A stretch of DNA of 64,000 bases from positions 1,364,001 through 1,428,000 of the forward strand of contig NZ_JAMSHO010000001.1 in the NCBI RefSeq assembly GCF_040147005.1, written 5' to 3'. This document shows, in pieces, positions 42,692-52,953 of this stretch. Both the position numbers and the translations under genes were made by a program. The notes under the pieces are model-generated. The model saw nothing but the letters and a program-made list of their open reading frames with translations. It made no database searches and was not told the DNA's origin. Every line of letters starts with the position of its first letter. The first letter of the stretch is position 1. This stretch comes from Halomonas sp. H10-9-1 (lineage in GTDB: Bacteria; Pseudomonadota; Gammaproteobacteria; Pseudomonadales; Halomonadaceae).

Positions 42692-44202
42692 GCCGTCCCG
42701 AGATGCCCAAGACCCTGGCGGACTGGCAGGCCCTGGCCGCTTCCCTGACGTCGGGAGCGGGGCTCGAGACCCGCGCCTACATCAACGACGTCTTCGTCGA
42801 TGCCGCCAGCGGCGAGGCCTTCGAGAGCATCAACCCGGCCACCGGCGAAGTGCTGGCGAGGGTGGCGAGCTGCGACGCCGCCGACGCCGACGTGGCGGTG
42901 AGCCACGCCCGGGCCGCCTTCGACGGCGGTGACTGGTCGCGCCTGGCCCCGGGCAAGCGCAAGAGGACGTTGTTGCGCCTGGCCGACCTGATGGAGGCGA
43001 ACAAGGCCGAGCTGGCCCTGCTCGACACCCTCGACATGGGCAAGCCGATCGCAAGCGCACTCGGTGACATCGGCGGTGCCATCGCCTGCTTCCGCTACCA
43101 GGCGGAGTGCATCGACAAGCGCTACGGCGAAGTGGCCCCCACCGGCGAGGAGACCCTGGCGCTGGTGCTGCGCGAGCCGCTCGGCGTGGTGGCCTCCATC
43201 GTGCCCTGGAACTTCCCGCTGATGATGACCGCCTGGAAGGTGGCCCCGGCGCTCGCCGCCGGCAACAGCGTGATACTGAAGCCCTCGGAGAAGTCGCCGC
43301 TCTCGGCGCTGCGCCTGGCGGCGCTGGCCAAGGAGGCGGGCCTGCCGCGGGGCGTCTTCCAGGTGCTGCCGGGCTTCGGCCACACCGTGGGCAAGGCGCT
43401 CGCCCTGTCCATGGAAGTGGACTGCCTGGCCTTCACCGGCTCCACCGCGGTGGGCAAGCAGCTGATGCAGTATGCCGGCGAGTCCAACCTCAAGCGCGTC
43501 TACCTGGAGTGCGGCGGCAAGAGCCCCAATCTCGTGTTTGCCGACTGCAAGGACCTGGACCGGGTGGCGCGCCACGCCGCCGAGGCGATCTTCCACAACC
43601 AGGGCGAGGTGTGCATCGCCGGTTCCCGGCTGCTGGTGGAGAACTCGATCCGCGAGGCCTTCATCGACAGGGTGGTGGCCGCGGCCGAGACCATGCAGCC
43701 CGGCGACCCCCTGGACCCGGCGAGCTTCATGGGGGCCATGGTGGACGAGACCCAGCACCGCCGGGTGCTGGAGTTCATTCGCCGCGGCCAGGAGGAGGGC
43801 GCCCGGCTACGCGCCGGTGGTCGAGCCCTGGAGGGGCCGGGACTCTTTATCCCGCCCACGGTGTTCGACGGCGTGACCGCCGAGATGGCCATCGGCCGCG
43901 AGGAGATCTTCGGCCCGGTGCTGTCGGTGTTTGGCTTCGACACGGAGGAGGAGGCGGTGCGCCTGGCCAACGACAGCGTCTACGGCCTGGCGGCGGGCCT
44001 GTGGAGCCAGGATATCGACCGCATCATGCGGGTGACCCGGCGGCTGCAGTCGGGCCAGGTATTCGTCAACAACTGGGCCGGCGGCGACCAGACCATGCCC
44101 TTCGGCGGGGTCAAGCAGTCGGGCAACGGCCGCGACAAGTCCCACCACAGCCTGGAGGAGTACTCCACGCTCAAGAGCGTGTGGATGGCGCTGGCTACTT
44201 GA
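42688..44202 (+). CDS. puuC: Aldehyde dehydrogenase PuuC/KauB-type
   Basis: A 504-residue NAD(P)-dependent aldehyde dehydrogenase. It has VVASIVPWNFPLMMTAWKV, AFTGSTAVGKQLMQY, the general base Glu in LECGGKSPN and the nucleophile Cys in NQGEVCIAGSRLLV. It should oxidise gamma-glutamyl-gamma-aminobutyraldehyde or aminobutyraldehyde from the oxidase or transaminase steps. The ATG at 42688 overlaps the aminotransferase stop. Length fits PuuC (495). Confidence 0.9.
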   Translation: MSRPEMPKTLADWQALAASLTSGAGLETRAYINDVFVDAASGEAFESINPATGEVLARVASCDAADADVAVSHARAAFDGGDWSRLAPGKRKRTLLRLADLMEANKAELALLDTLDMGKPIASALGDIGGAIACFRYQAECIDKRYGEVAPTGEETLALVLREPLGVVASIVPWNFPLMMTAWKVAPALAAGNSVILKPSEKSPLSALRLAALAKEAGLPRGVFQVLPGFGHTVGKALALSMEVDCLAFTGSTAVGKQLMQYAGESNLKRVYLECGGKSPNLVFADCKDLDRVARHAAEAIFHNQGEVCIAGSRLLVENSIREAFIDRVVAAAETMQPGDPLDPASFMGAMVDETQHRRVLEFIRRGQEEGARLRAGGRALEGPGLFIPPTVFDGVTAEMAIGREEIFGPVLSVFGFDTEEEAVRLANDSVYGLAAGLWSQDIDRIMRVTRRLQSGQVFVNNWAGGDQTMPFGGVKQSGNGRDKSHHSLEEYSTLKSVWMALAT

Positions 44203-44212
44203 GCGCGCCTTT

Positions 44213-44246
44213 TTCCATGACCCGGCGAGTTCCATGACTCGGCGAG
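44213..44246. repeat. Two 17-bp tandem repeats between puuC and puuR
   Basis: TTCCATGACYCGGCGAG occurs twice in direct succession (44213-44229 and 44230-44246, one mismatch) in the convergent gap between puuC and the regulator gene. Probably a slippage duplication; no function is visible. Confidence 0.7.
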
Positions 44247-44289
44247 GTCGCTGTGCGAGGAGCTGGGAAAGCTGGAGCGGGCCCGGGCC

Positions 44290-44841
44290 TCAGAACGCCC
44301 GGGCCGGCGTGGCGCAGCTCACCAGGCGGCAGGGTTCCTTGCCCGGGTTGCGGAAGCGGTGGGGCACGTTGGTCTCGAAGTAGTAGGCCTCTCCTGCCTT
44401 CAGCATGCGCGACTCGGCGCCGATGGTGATCTCGATCTCGCCCTCCAGCACCACGCCGGCCTCCTCGCCCTGGTGGGCGATCATCTCGCGGCCGGTGTCG
44501 GCGCCGGGCGGGTAGGTCTCGATCATGAAGGCCAGTGCCCGGTCGCGGCGATCCGCGCCCACCAGCTTGAACACCACGTCCCCCGAGCCGACGTCGGCGA
44601 GGTCCTCGGCCGCGTAGAAGACCCGGCGGCCGCTCTCCAGGTCCATGGTGAAGAAGTCCCCGACGCTCATGGGAATGGCATCGAGGATCTTCTTCAGCGA
44701 GCTGACCGAGGGGCTTACCTTGCCCTGCTCGATCAGCGACAGGCTGGAGTGTGTCACCCCGCAACGCTTGGCGAGCTCGCGCTGGGAGATGCCGCGCAGG
44801 GTGCGCAGGGTGCGCAGTCGTGCGCCGACGTCATCGGCCAT
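44290..44841 (-). CDS. puuR: XRE-cupin repressor, PuuR-like
   Basis: A 183-residue regulator with an N-terminal Cro/CI helix-turn-helix (RGISQRELAKRCGVTHSSLS, about residues 17-36) and a C-terminal cupin (about 110-178, HQGEEAGVVLEGEIEITIG). This is the architecture and length of PuuR (185), which represses the Puu genes and is released by putrescine. It is convergent with puuC and likely controls the operons at 38.9-44.2 kb. Confidence 0.88.
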   Translation of the reverse strand: MADDVGARLRTLRTLRGISQRELAKRCGVTHSSLSLIEQGKVSPSVSSLKKILDAIPMSVGDFFTMDLESGRRVFYAAEDLADVGSGDVVFKLVGADRRDRALAFMIETYPPGADTGREMIAHQGEEAGVVLEGEIEITIGAESRMLKAGEAYYFETNVPHRFRNPGKEPCRLVSCATPARAF

Positions 44842-44880
44842 ACCGGCCCTCCTCCTGGGCTTCGAGAGTCGCTCCTGTCG

Positions 44881-46350
44881 TCAGCACAGGGCGTCGAGCT
44901 TCTCTTTGAGCAGACTGTTGACCTGCTGCGGGTTGGCGGTGCCGTGGGAGGCCTTCATCACCTGGCCGACGAAGTAGCCGATCATCTTGCCGCGCTTGTC
45001 GGGCTCGGCGTCACGGTACTGGGCCACCTGGGCGGGGCTGTCCGCGATCACCCGGTCGATCATCGCCTCGATGGCGCCGCTGTCGGTGACCTGCTTGAGG
45101 CCCTTGGCCTCGATCACCTCGTCGGCGTTGGCGCCCTGGCCGTTCCAGAGTGCCTGGAACACCTGCTTGGCGGCCTTGCCGCTGATGGTGTCGTCCATCA
45201 CCCGTGCGATCAGCCCGCCGAGCTGGGGGGCGGAGACGGGGCTGTCCTGGATCGCCAGGCCCTCGCGATTGAGGGCGCCTGCGAGCTCGCCCTGCACCCA
45301 GTTGGCGGCCTGCTTGGCATCGCCGCAGGCCTCCTTGACCGCCTCGAAGTACTCGGCCATCTCGCGACTCGCCGCAAGCACTCCGGCGTCATAGGCGGAG
45401 AGCCCCAGCGCGCTCTGGAAACGGGCGCGCTTCTCGTCAGGCAGCTCCGGCAGGGTCTCGCGCAGGTGGTCCACATAGGCGGCATCAAGCACCACCGGCA
45501 GCAGGTCGGGGCAGGGGAAGTAGCGGTAGTCGTTGGCCTCCTCCTTGGTGCGCATGCTGCGGGTCTCGTCGCGCTCGGGGTCATAGAGGCGTGTCTCCTG
45601 GACCACCTTGCCGCCATCCTCGATCAGCTCGATCTGGCGCTCCACCTCGAACTCGATGGCGCGCTCCACGAAGCGGAAGGAGTTGACGTTCTTGATCTCG
45701 GCGCGGGTACCGAACTCGGCCTGGCCCACGGGGCGCACCGAGACGTTGACGTCGCAGCGCATCGAGCCCTCTGCCATGTTGCCGTCGCTGATGCCGAGAT
45801 AGGTGACGATGGAGTGGATCGCCTTGAGGTAGGCGGCCGCCTCCTTCGCCGAGCGCATGTCCGGCTCGGAGACGATCTCCAGCAGCGGGGTGCCGGCACG
45901 GTTGAGGTCGATGCCGGTCATGGCGTGGCCCATGCCGTCAGAAAAGGATTCGTGGAGCGACTTGCCGGCGTCCTCCTCGAGGTGGGCGTGGTGCACCCGG
46001 ACACGCTTGCTGCTGCCGTCATCCAGGGTGACCTCCACCTCGCCGGGGCCGACGATGGGGTGATACATCTGGCTGGTCTGGTAGCCCTTGGGCAGATCGG
46101 GGTAGAAGTAGTTCTTGCGGTCGAACACCGAGACCTCGGGGATCTCGGCGTGGATCGCCAGGCCGAACTGCACCGCCATGGCCACCGCTTGCTCGTTGAG
46201 CACCGGCAGCACCCCGGGCAGGCCCAGGTCCACGGCGCAGGCCTGGGTGTTGGGCTCGGCGCCGAAGGCGGTGGAGGCACCGGAGAAGATCTTCGAGTGC
46301 GTGGCGAGCTGGACGTGCACCTCAAGGCCGATCACGGTTTCCCATTGCAT
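44881..46350 (-). CDS. gatB: Asp/Glu-tRNA amidotransferase subunit B
   Basis: A 489-residue kinase subunit of GatCAB, which converts misacylated Glu-tRNA(Gln) or Asp-tRNA(Asn). It has [20 protein letters not shown], the Mg site [20 protein letters not shown], and the C-terminal YqeY-like tRNA-binding domain ending [16 protein letters not shown]. The start overlaps the gatA stop (TGATG). Full length. Confidence 0.97.
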   Translation of the reverse strand: MQWETVIGLEVHVQLATHSKIFSGASTAFGAEPNTQACAVDLGLPGVLPVLNEQAVAMAVQFGLAIHAEIPEVSVFDRKNYFYPDLPKGYQTSQMYHPIVGPGEVEVTLDDGSSKRVRVHHAHLEEDAGKSLHESFSDGMGHAMTGIDLNRAGTPLLEIVSEPDMRSAKEAAAYLKAIHSIVTYLGISDGNMAEGSMRCDVNVSVRPVGQAEFGTRAEIKNVNSFRFVERAIEFEVERQIELIEDGGKVVQETRLYDPERDETRSMRTKEEANDYRYFPCPDLLPVVLDAAYVDHLRETLPELPDEKRARFQSALGLSAYDAGVLAASREMAEYFEAVKEACGDAKQAANWVQGELAGALNREGLAIQDSPVSAPQLGGLIARVMDDTISGKAAKQVFQALWNGQGANADEVIEAKGLKQVTDSGAIEAMIDRVIADSPAQVAQYRDAEPDKRGKMIGYFVGQVMKASHGTANPQQVNSLLKEKLDALC

Positions 46351-47810
46351 CAGGCGCTCTCCTCGACAAGCTGGGGACGACGCAGGTGCCAGTCGGTGGC
46401 CTGCTGGAACTGGTGGGCGACGTTGAGCAGACGCTGTTCGGCGAAGTGGGTGCCGAGGATCTGCAGGCCCACGGGACGCTTGCCCACGAACCCCGCCGGC
46501 ACGCTGATCCCGGGGATGCCGGCCAGGTTCACCGCGATGGTGTAGATGTCCTGCAGGTACATGGAGACCGGATCCTTCTGGGCGCCCAGGTCGAAGGCTG
46601 GGGTGGGGGAGGCCGGGCCCATCAGCACGTCGACCTCCTCAAAGGCATCTAGGAAGTCCTGGCGGATCAGGCGGCGCACCTGTTGGGCCTTCTTGTAGTA
46701 GGCGTCGAAGAAGCCCTCGGAGAGGGTATGGGTGCCGATCAGGATGCGCCGCTTGACCTCCTCGCCGAAGCCCTCGGCGCGGGAGCGCTTGTAGAGGTCG
46801 ATAAGGTCGCTGGGGTTCTCGCAGCGGTGGCCGAAGCGCACGCCGTCGTAGCGGGAGAGGTTCGACGAGGCCTCCGCCGGGGCGATGACGTAGTAGGCCG
46901 GGATCGCGTAGTGGGTGTGCGGCAGGCTGACCTCGCGCACCGTAGCGCCCAGCGACTCGTAGACCGCCACCGCCTCGCGCACCGCACGCTCCACCTCCGG
47001 GTCGAGGCCGTCGCCGAAGTACTCCCGGGGCAGGCCGATCTTGAGGCCCGCCAGTGGCGCGTCGAGTTCCTCGCGGTAGTCGGGCACGCCGCGGGCCACG
47101 CAGGTGGAATCCCTGGGGTCGTGGCCGGCGATGGCGTTCAGCAGCAGGGCACAGTCCTCGGCGGTGCGCGCCATGGGGCCCGCCTGGTCGAGGCTCGAGG
47201 CGTAGGCGATGATGCCCCAGCGCGAGACCCGGCCGTAGGTGGGCTTGAGGCCGGTGATGCCGCAAAAGGCCGCCGGCTGGCGGATCGAGCCGCCGGTATC
47301 GGTGCCCATGGCCGCGGGAGCCAGCCCCGCGGCCACCGCGGCGGCGCTGCCGCCGGAGGAGCCGCCGGGCACGGCGCTGGTGTCCCAGGGGTTCTTCACC
47401 GCGCCGAAGGCGCTGTTCTCGTTGGAGGAGCCCATGGCGAACTCGTCCAGGTTGGCCTTGCCCAGGCTCACCGTGCCGGCGGCCTTGAGTCGCTCGACCA
47501 CGCTGGCATCGTAGGGAGCGATGAAATTGGCCAGCATCTTCGAGCCGGCGGTGGTCAGCACGCCGTCGGTGCAGAACAGGTCCTTGATCGCCACCGGCAG
47601 GCCGGTCAGCGGCCCGGCCTCGCCGCGGGAGCGCGCGGCATCGGCGGCGTCGGCCGCGGCCAGGGCCTGCTCCGGGGTGACGGTAATAAAGCTGTTGAGG
47701 GTGCCATCGAGGCGCTCGATGCGCCCCAGCAGATGTTCGGTCAGCTCGCGGCTGGTGAACTCGCCGGCCGCCAGGCTGGCGGCGAGCTCGGTCAGTGTCT
47801 TGTCATGCAT
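46350..47810 (-). CDS. gatA: Asp/Glu-tRNA amidotransferase subunit A
   Basis: A 486-residue amidase subunit that releases ammonia from glutamine. The Ser-cisSer-Lys triad is visible: Lys in [13 protein letters not shown], and serines in [15 protein letters not shown] and [12 protein letters not shown]. The ATG at 47810 ([10 protein letters not shown]) was chosen because it gives the family start and has CGGAG upstream; an ATG at 47840 overlapping gatC would add 10 residues. Confidence 0.96.
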   Translation of the reverse strand: MHDKTLTELAASLAAGEFTSRELTEHLLGRIERLDGTLNSFITVTPEQALAAADAADAARSRGEAGPLTGLPVAIKDLFCTDGVLTTAGSKMLANFIAPYDASVVERLKAAGTVSLGKANLDEFAMGSSNENSAFGAVKNPWDTSAVPGGSSGGSAAAVAAGLAPAAMGTDTGGSIRQPAAFCGITGLKPTYGRVSRWGIIAYASSLDQAGPMARTAEDCALLLNAIAGHDPRDSTCVARGVPDYREELDAPLAGLKIGLPREYFGDGLDPEVERAVREAVAVYESLGATVREVSLPHTHYAIPAYYVIAPAEASSNLSRYDGVRFGHRCENPSDLIDLYKRSRAEGFGEEVKRRILIGTHTLSEGFFDAYYKKAQQVRRLIRQDFLDAFEEVDVLMGPASPTPAFDLGAQKDPVSMYLQDIYTIAVNLAGIPGISVPAGFVGKRPVGLQILGTHFAEQRLLNVAHQFQQATDWHLRRPQLVEESA

Positions 47811-47836
47811 GGGCCGGAGGCTCCGTAGAAAGTGGC

Positions 47837-48124
47837 TCACTCGACGACGCGGGGTACCAGGTAAAGGCCCTGTTCCACCGCCGGGGCGCAGCGCTGGAAA
47901 TGGTCGCGTCGGTCGCTCTCGGTGACCTCGTCGGCGCGCAGCCGCTGGGTGGCGTCCAGGGGGTGGGCCAGGGGGGCAACGCCCTCGGTGTCCAGTGCCT
48001 GGAGGCGGTCGACCATCTCGAGGATGCGGCCGAGGTCGTCCAGGTAGTGGACGGCGTCTTCGTCGGAGAGGCCGAGCCGGGCGAGATGCGCGGCCCTGAG
48101 CACATCAGCGTGTTCAAGCGCCAT
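47837..48124 (-). CDS. gatC: Asp/Glu-tRNA amidotransferase subunit C
   Basis: A 95-residue stabilising subunit of GatCAB. It starts [20 protein letters not shown] and ends with the conserved [18 protein letters not shown]. The ATG at 48124 gives the exact family length; a longer frame up to 48211 has no homologous content. It is the first gene of gatCAB, divergent from mreB with 172 bases between. Confidence 0.95.
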   Translation of the reverse strand: MALEHADVLRAAHLARLGLSDEDAVHYLDDLGRILEMVDRLQALDTEGVAPLAHPLDATQRLRADEVTESDRRDHFQRCAPAVEQGLYLVPRVVE

Positions 48125-48284
48125 GAGTCGGGTGTCCTCGATGAGAAAATCAGGCCGCTGAAGGTACCATATTCGGCGTCGCTCGGGCAGGGCCTCGATG
48201 TGCCAGTGCACGGGGGTTTCGCTTGCTGCTGAGGGGGTGCGGTGATACCGTTTGCCTCCGCACAGGGTTCCCGGACTGCACTAG

Positions 48285-49334
<1,050 letters not shown>

Positions 49335-49350
49335 CCCGGGGAGACGCGTC

Positions 49351-50301
49351 ATCAAGCCGCTGTTCTCGCATGGCCCGCTGCCTGTCTATCGCCTGCTGGT
49401 CTGCGCGATCGTCGCGGTCGGGCTGATGGTCGCCGACTTGCGGTTGACCCGCATGGAGGAGGTGCGCGCCCAGCTCTCCACGGTGGTGGCGCCCGTCCAG
49501 TGGGTGGTCAGTCTGCCCAGCAGCGTGCTGAGCTGGGCGACGCTGGCGCTCTCCGACCAGCGCGCCCTGGTCGACGAGAACGGTCGACTGCGTGAGCAGA
49601 TCCTGACCCTCTCGCATCGGGTCCAGCGCATGGCGGATCTCACCGCCGAGAACGTGCGCCTGCGCGAGCTGCTCTCCGCGGCCCGCCAGCACGACATGCC
49701 CTTCATCACCGCCGAGCTGCTCTCCCTGGACCCCGACCCCTTCGCCCATCAGATGGTGCTGGATCGTGGTCGTCGCGACGGGGTCCATGTGGGGCAGCCG
49801 GTGATGGATGCTGCCGGCCTGGTCGGCCAGGTGACTTCGGTCTCGGCCTACTCCAGCCGGGTGCTGATGGTGGCCGATGCCAGCCATGCGCTGCCGGTAC
49901 GGGTCAATCGCAATGGCCTGCGCTTCATTCTTCAGGGCGGTGGGAGCTACGACCGCCTCAACGTCCTGCATGTCCCCGATACCGCCGATATCCGTGTGGG
50001 CGACCTGCTGGTGACCTCGGGCCTGGCGCGACGCTTCCCCCCCGGTTACCCGGTGGCCCGGGTCAGTGAGGTGGTGCACGACCCTGGCGAGCCGTTCGCC
50101 CGGGTCTCCGCCACTCCGGTGGCCCAGCTGCAGCGCTCGCGCCACTTCCTGCTGCTCTTTCCGCCCGGCCAGCTGCGCTTCGATGATCCCGGCTGGGAGG
50201 GTGACATCGACGCGGCGGCCATCGACGCCGCCCGGGTAGTGGCCGGTGACGCCGCCGTTCGGGACGCTGCCACCCGGGGCGTCGACGAGGAGGAACGCTG
50301 A
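49351..50301 (+). CDS. mreC: Rod shape-determining protein MreC, start codon unusual
   Basis: MreC scaffold of the elongasome. Conserved N-terminal sequence begins IKPLFSHGPLPVYRLL and continues through the membrane helix (LLVCAIVAVGLMVADL), the coiled coil (RALVDENGRLREQILTL) and the beta domain. No ATG, GTG or TTG precedes this start in frame; codons read GTC ATC AAG. GGGGAG (49338-49343) lies 7 bases before the ATC at 49351, so I begin there. The first canonical start, ATG 49426, would delete the membrane anchor (291 residues). The stop overlaps mreD (TGATG). Confidence 0.85.
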   Translation: MKPLFSHGPLPVYRLLVCAIVAVGLMVADLRLTRMEEVRAQLSTVVAPVQWVVSLPSSVLSWATLALSDQRALVDENGRLREQILTLSHRVQRMADLTAENVRLRELLSAARQHDMPFITAELLSLDPDPFAHQMVLDRGRRDGVHVGQPVMDAAGLVGQVTSVSAYSSRVLMVADASHALPVRVNRNGLRFILQGGGSYDRLNVLHVPDTADIRVGDLLVTSGLARRFPPGYPVARVSEVVHDPGEPFARVSATPVAQLQRSRHFLLLFPPGQLRFDDPGWEGDIDAAAIDAARVVAGDAAVRDAATRGVDEEER

Positions 50302-50795
50302 TGGCCGTACCCTCCGCCGCCAACCTGGCGCTGCCATGGATCTGGTGCTCCCTGCTGCTGGCGCTCTGCCTGCAGGTGATGCCGCTGGCCGAGGGCTGGC
50401 AGATCTGGCGGCCCGACTGGCTGGGGCTGATGCTGGTCTACTGGTGCATGAAGACCCCCTATCGGGTGGGTGTCTTCCATGCCTTCGTGCTGGGCATCCT
50501 GCTCGACCTGATCGAGGGGGCGGTGCTCGGCCAGAACGCCTTGCTGCTGTCGCTGCTGGCCTTCCTGTGCGCCCTGGTCTATCCGCGCTTCCGTGCCTAC
50601 TCGCTGCTTCAGCAGGCACTGATGGTGCTGGTGCTGCTGGGCAGCGTGCAGCTCGCCGAGCAGTGGCTGCGTACTCTGCTTGGCCCCTTCGCCATCCACC
50701 TCTCCTTCCTGACGCCGTCGCTGATCGGCGCGTTGCTCTGGCCTTGGTTTGCCACCCTCTTCAACGCCCTGGGGCGGCGCCTGGCCCGCGACTGA
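50301..50795 (+). CDS. mreD: Rod shape-determining protein MreD
   Basis: A 164-residue integral membrane protein with about five helices (IWCSLLLALCLQVMPLAEGW, GVFHAFVLGILLDLIEGAVL, ALLLSLLAFLCALVYPRF and others). The WRPDWLGLMLVYWCM motif and length are typical of MreD (162). It is coupled to mreC by TGATG. It belongs to the elongasome complex with MreBC and RodA-PBP2. Confidence 0.94.
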   Translation: MAVPSAANLALPWIWCSLLLALCLQVMPLAEGWQIWRPDWLGLMLVYWCMKTPYRVGVFHAFVLGILLDLIEGAVLGQNALLLSLLAFLCALVYPRFRAYSLLQQALMVLVLLGSVQLAEQWLRTLLGPFAIHLSFLTPSLIGALLWPWFATLFNALGRRLARD

Positions 50796-50808
50796 CCGGA
50801 GCCCATTC

Positions 50809-51405
50809 ATGTCCGCTATGCCATCCCCCATGCTCTGCCTGGCCTCCGCCTCGCCGCGGCGGCACGAACTGCTGGCCACCATCGGCGTGTCGCTGACGGC
50901 GTGTCCGGTGGATATCGACGAGAGCCCGGCGCCCGGGGAGGGCGCCGAGGCGTATGTGAGCCGCCTGGCCCGGGAGAAGGCGCTGGCCGGTGCGCGGCTC
51001 TCCGCGTTGCCGACCCTGGGCGCCGATACCGCTGTGGTCCGCGACGGCGAGATCCTTGGCAAGCCCGAGGGGCCGGAGCACGCCGCCGCCATGCTGCGCT
51101 CGCTCTCGGGACGCGAGCACCGGGTGCTCACCGCGGTGGCGGTGACCGGCCCCGTCGGCCTGCTCGAGGCCTGCGTGGCCACCCGGGTGGCCATGCGTGT
51201 GATCTCGGATGCCGAGATCGCCGCCTACTGGGCCAGCGGTGAGCCCACGGACAAGGCGGGAGGCTATGCCATCCAGGGGCGGGGCGCGGTGTTCGTCGAG
51301 CATATTGCCGGCAGCCACTCCGCGGTGGTGGGTCTGCCGCTGTTCGAGACCGCCGCGCTGTTGCGCCGCCAGGGGGTGGTGCTGTGGGATGGCGCCCTCG
51401 GCTGA
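50809..51405 (+). CDS. maf: Maf/YhdE-family nucleoside triphosphate pyrophosphatase
   Basis: A 198-residue Maf protein that hydrolyses dTTP/UTP and modified nucleotides. Signature blocks are LASASPRRHELLATIGV, the base-proximal TLGADTAVV and SGREHRVLTAVAV, then KAGGYAIQGRGAVFVEHI. Its place between mreD and rng matches E. coli yhdE. The ATG at 50809 is used; the in-frame sequence upstream overlaps mreD. Confidence 0.94.
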   Translation: MSAMPSPMLCLASASPRRHELLATIGVSLTACPVDIDESPAPGEGAEAYVSRLAREKALAGARLSALPTLGADTAVVRDGEILGKPEGPEHAAAMLRSLSGREHRVLTAVAVTGPVGLLEACVATRVAMRVISDAEIAAYWASGEPTDKAGGYAIQGRGAVFVEHIAGSHSAVVGLPLFETAALLRRQGVVLWDGALG

Positions 51406-51485
51406 GGCCGCGGCCCATCTCTCCGCCTTGGGGCCGGGTCTCTATGTCATAATGGCCGCAAAGCAATCTGGACAAGGATTTCCGC

Positions 51486-52949
51486 ATGAGCGGCGAAGTA
51501 CTGATCAACCTGACGCCGATGGAGACCCGCGTCGCCGTGGTGGAAAACGGCGTGCTCCAGGAAGCCTTCATCGAGCGCAGCCGGCGACGCGGCATCGTCG
51601 GCAATATCTACAAGGGCCGGGTGGTGAGGGTACTGCCCGGCATGCAGGCGGCGTTCGTCGACATCGGCCTCGACCGTGCCGCCTTCATCCATGCCCATGA
51701 GGTGATGCCCCCCGGCACCCCGGCCGAGGAGCAGCTCTCCATAGGCCACCTGCTCCACGAGGGCCAGGCGCTGGTGGTGCAGGTCACCAAGGACCCCATC
51801 GGCTCCAAGGGGGCGCGGCTCACCACCCATCTGTCGGTGCCGTCGCGCTACCTGGTCTATATGCCCGATGCTCCCCATCACGGCGTCTCCCAGCGTATCG
51901 AGGACGAACGTGAGCGTGAGCGCCTGCGCGGCCTGATCGAGGAGGCCCAGGCCCAGCAGAGCCTGGAGGTGGCCGGCGGCTTTATCGTGCGCACCGCCGC
52001 CGAGGGGGTGGGCGTCCAGGAACTGGCCGCCGATATGCACTTCCTGCTGCGGCTGTGTCGCAAGGTGAGCGAGCGCAAGGTGACCTCTTCGGCGCCCAGC
52101 GTGATCTACGACGACCTGCCGCTGTTCATGCGCATCCTGCGCGACGTGATGCGTGACGACATCGAGAAGGTGCGCATCGACTCCCGGGAGAACTACGTCA
52201 AGCTGATCGAGTTCGCCGAGGAGTTCATGCCTGACGCCGTGGAGCGCATCGAGCACTACGCCGGCGAGCGGCCGATCTTCGACCTCTACAGCGTCGAGGA
52301 CGAGATTCACAAGGCGCTGGGCCGCAAGGTTCAGCTCAAGTCCGGTGGCTACCTGGTGATCGACCCCACCGAGGCGATGACCACCATCGACGTCAATACC
52401 GGCGGCTATGTGGGGCACCGCAACCTCGAGGAGACCATCTTCAAGACCAATCTCGAGGCCGCCACCGCCATCGCCCGCCAGCTGCGGCTGCGCAATCTCG
52501 GCGGCATCATCATTATCGACTTCATCGACATGGAGGATACCGAGCATCAGCGCCAGGTGCTGCGCATGCTCGAGAAGTCGCTGGAGCGCGATCACGCCAA
52601 GACCAAGTGCACCGGGGTCACCGAACTGGGTCTCGTGCAGCTGACCCGCAAGCGCACCCGGGAGAGCCTCGAGCAGACGCTCTGCGAGGCGTGCCCGACC
52701 TGCGCGGGCCGTGGCACTCTCAAGACCCCCGAGACGGTCTGCTACGAGATCTTCCGTGAGATCCTGCGCGAGGAGCGTGCCTACAGTGCCGAGACCTACA
52801 TGGTACTGGCGGCGCAGGAGGTGGTGGACCGCCTGCTCGACGAGGAGTCGGCGGCGGTGGCCGACCTGGAGGAGTTCATCGGCAAGCCGATCCGCTTCCA
52901 GGTGGAGGCCCACTACTCCCAGGAGCAGTACGACATCGTGCTGATGTGA
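51486..52949 (+). CDS. rng: Ribonuclease G
   Basis: A 487-residue endoribonuclease that matures the 16S rRNA 5' end and assists mRNA decay. The N-terminal S1 domain (about 38-130) starts GNIYKGRVVRVLPGMQAAFV. Catalytic aspartates are in TIDVNTGGYVGHRN and IIIDFIDMED. The zinc-link motif CPTCAGRG holds the dimer. It lacks the long C-terminal scaffold of RNase E, which rules that out. Confidence 0.97.
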   Translation: MSGEVLINLTPMETRVAVVENGVLQEAFIERSRRRGIVGNIYKGRVVRVLPGMQAAFVDIGLDRAAFIHAHEVMPPGTPAEEQLSIGHLLHEGQALVVQVTKDPIGSKGARLTTHLSVPSRYLVYMPDAPHHGVSQRIEDERERERLRGLIEEAQAQQSLEVAGGFIVRTAAEGVGVQELAADMHFLLRLCRKVSERKVTSSAPSVIYDDLPLFMRILRDVMRDDIEKVRIDSRENYVKLIEFAEEFMPDAVERIEHYAGERPIFDLYSVEDEIHKALGRKVQLKSGGYLVIDPTEAMTTIDVNTGGYVGHRNLEETIFKTNLEAATAIARQLRLRNLGGIIIIDFIDMEDTEHQRQVLRMLEKSLERDHAKTKCTGVTELGLVQLTRKRTRESLEQTLCEACPTCAGRGTLKTPETVCYEIFREILREERAYSAETYMVLAAQEVVDRLLDEESAAVADLEEFIGKPIRFQVEAHYSQEQYDIVLM

Positions 52950-52953
52950 GCCC

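Noticed and set aside
44359-46545. A 728-residue plus-strand frame over puuR and gatB
   Set aside because: It lies antisense to two well-conserved genes and has low-complexity, family-free sequence typical of GC-rich antisense frames.
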